Source: Gallionellales bacterium CG03_land_8_20_14_0_80_55_15 (GTDB lineage: Bacteria > Pseudomonadota > Gammaproteobacteria > Burkholderiales > Gallionellaceae). Taken from it: a stretch of 7,381 nt of DNA. Under the pieces are notes generated by a model. It had not been told where the DNA came from and did no database searches. It saw only the letters and a list, made by a program, of their open reading frames with translations. The number at the start of each line of letters is the position of its first letter. Position 1 is the stretch's first letter. Below are positions 7,003-7,381 of the stretch, piece by piece. Where the stretch lies: assembly GCA_002780675.1 (NCBI GenBank), contig PEUR01000219.1, forward strand, positions 1 through 7,381, in the 5' to 3' direction. Made by a program: the position numbers and the translations under genes.

Positions 7003-7381
7003 TCAAAGCGGGCGTTTGATGCTTAACGCGCCGCGTATCTGACCCTCGCTATAACCGGTCGCTTGATCATGCGGATAATCGGTTTTCAGACGCGCTTGTA
7101 CATTTTCAGGGATTTGTTCGCCGTGGCACGCAAGGCAGCCGGGTTGCAGGGCGATAGCTTTCAGATAGCGAAATGATTTTCCGGCGGGCTCTTGCACGAT
7201 TTCGGCAATTTCCAGGGTTTCCGGCTTTTCACTCTGCGCGGCGCGTTTTGCAAAGCGCTGAAGCTGTTTTTGTTCCCATGCGTCAGCTGTACCGAGCAGC
7301 GGGTTACGCACTTTCAGGCTGACGCGAGTGATTTTCCATCCGGTCTGGCGGGATGCGTTTCCGGTCATTTGTGGCGCAATG
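7003..7381 (-). CDS. DUF3365 (Tll0287-like) mono-heme c-type protein, 5' truncated
   Basis: C-terminal 125 residues of a periplasmic or membrane-anchored heme protein; the start lies beyond the right edge. An ATG at 7368 is in frame but internal, because the open frame continues to the edge (I-A-P-Q before it) and that motif belongs to the family pattern. Recognisable Tll0287-like (PF11845) segments are [14 protein letters not shown], then DAWEQ, then FRYLKAI, the heme site CLACH (bases 7123-7137), and the tail [26 protein letters not shown] predicts one covalently bound c-type heme in the periplasm. In the family this domain occurs alone or as the sensor part of kinases and cyclases and is proposed to sense redox state or small ligands. 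Here the protein stops right after the domain, so it is a stand-alone protein or has extra parts only at its missing N-terminus. It is followed closely by the TauE/SafE and copA genes. Confidence 0.85.
   Translation of the reverse strand, partial: IAPQMTGNASRQTGWKITRVSLKVRNPLLGTADAWEQKQLQRFAKRAAQSEKPETLEIAEIVQEPAGKSFRYLKAIALQPGCLACHGEQIPENVQARLKTDYPHDQATGYSEGQIRGALSIKRPL

Noticed and set aside
7366..7368. ATG as the start of the DUF3365 gene
   Set aside because: Starting there would remove the signal/anchor and part of the conserved domain; the codons before it (I-A-P-Q) continue the family pattern to the window edge.

Overview
The window is a gene-dense piece of a Gram-negative, probably betaproteobacterial, chromosome. 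The evidence is moderate-to-high GC, envelope proteins with periplasmic domains, a c-type heme protein and a complex c-di-GMP sensor. A Nitrosomonadales/Gallionellales-like source is only a guess from overall protein style. No RNA gene, integrase, transposase or CRISPR array is visible, and no gene-free stretch exceeds about 80 bases.

Plus-strand half (1-3752). It opens inside an ABC-type periplasmic substrate-binding protein of the ABC_sub_bind family, cut by the left edge. Its stop codon lies 12 bases before a large membrane-bound c-di-GMP protein, arranged TM / periplasmic CHASE8-like sensor / TM / HAMP / PAS / GGDEF / EAL. No permease or ATPase is visible, so the pair looks more like a ligand-binding protein feeding a transmembrane second-messenger enzyme than an importer. 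A bulged A-tract/T-tract inverted repeat spans the end of this gene. A 62-codon gene of unknown function with a strong Shine-Dalgarno follows.

Minus-strand half (7381-3804). Read right to left, it holds the C-terminal part of a DUF3365 (Tll0287-like) mono-heme protein cut by the right edge, then a TauE/SafE-family membrane permease, then a Cu(+)-exporting P1B-1 ATPase (CopA type). The first two are 19 bases apart. The ATPase follows after 81 bases containing a near-perfect -10 box almost on top of its start codon. The set may be an envelope metal/redox homeostasis group: heme-based sensing or electron transfer, anion or sulfur-compound permeation, and cytosolic copper export.

The most unusual points are: an in-frame low-complexity/REP-like palindromic insertion in the ATP-binding domain of CopA; a perfect 24-bp palindrome in the same gene; a 20-bp tandem duplication covering the 3' end of the TauE/SafE gene; possible leaderless transcription of copA; and the orphan binding protein paired with a GGDEF-EAL sensor. 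The two halves converge with only 51 bases between stop codons and no convincing intrinsic terminator there.
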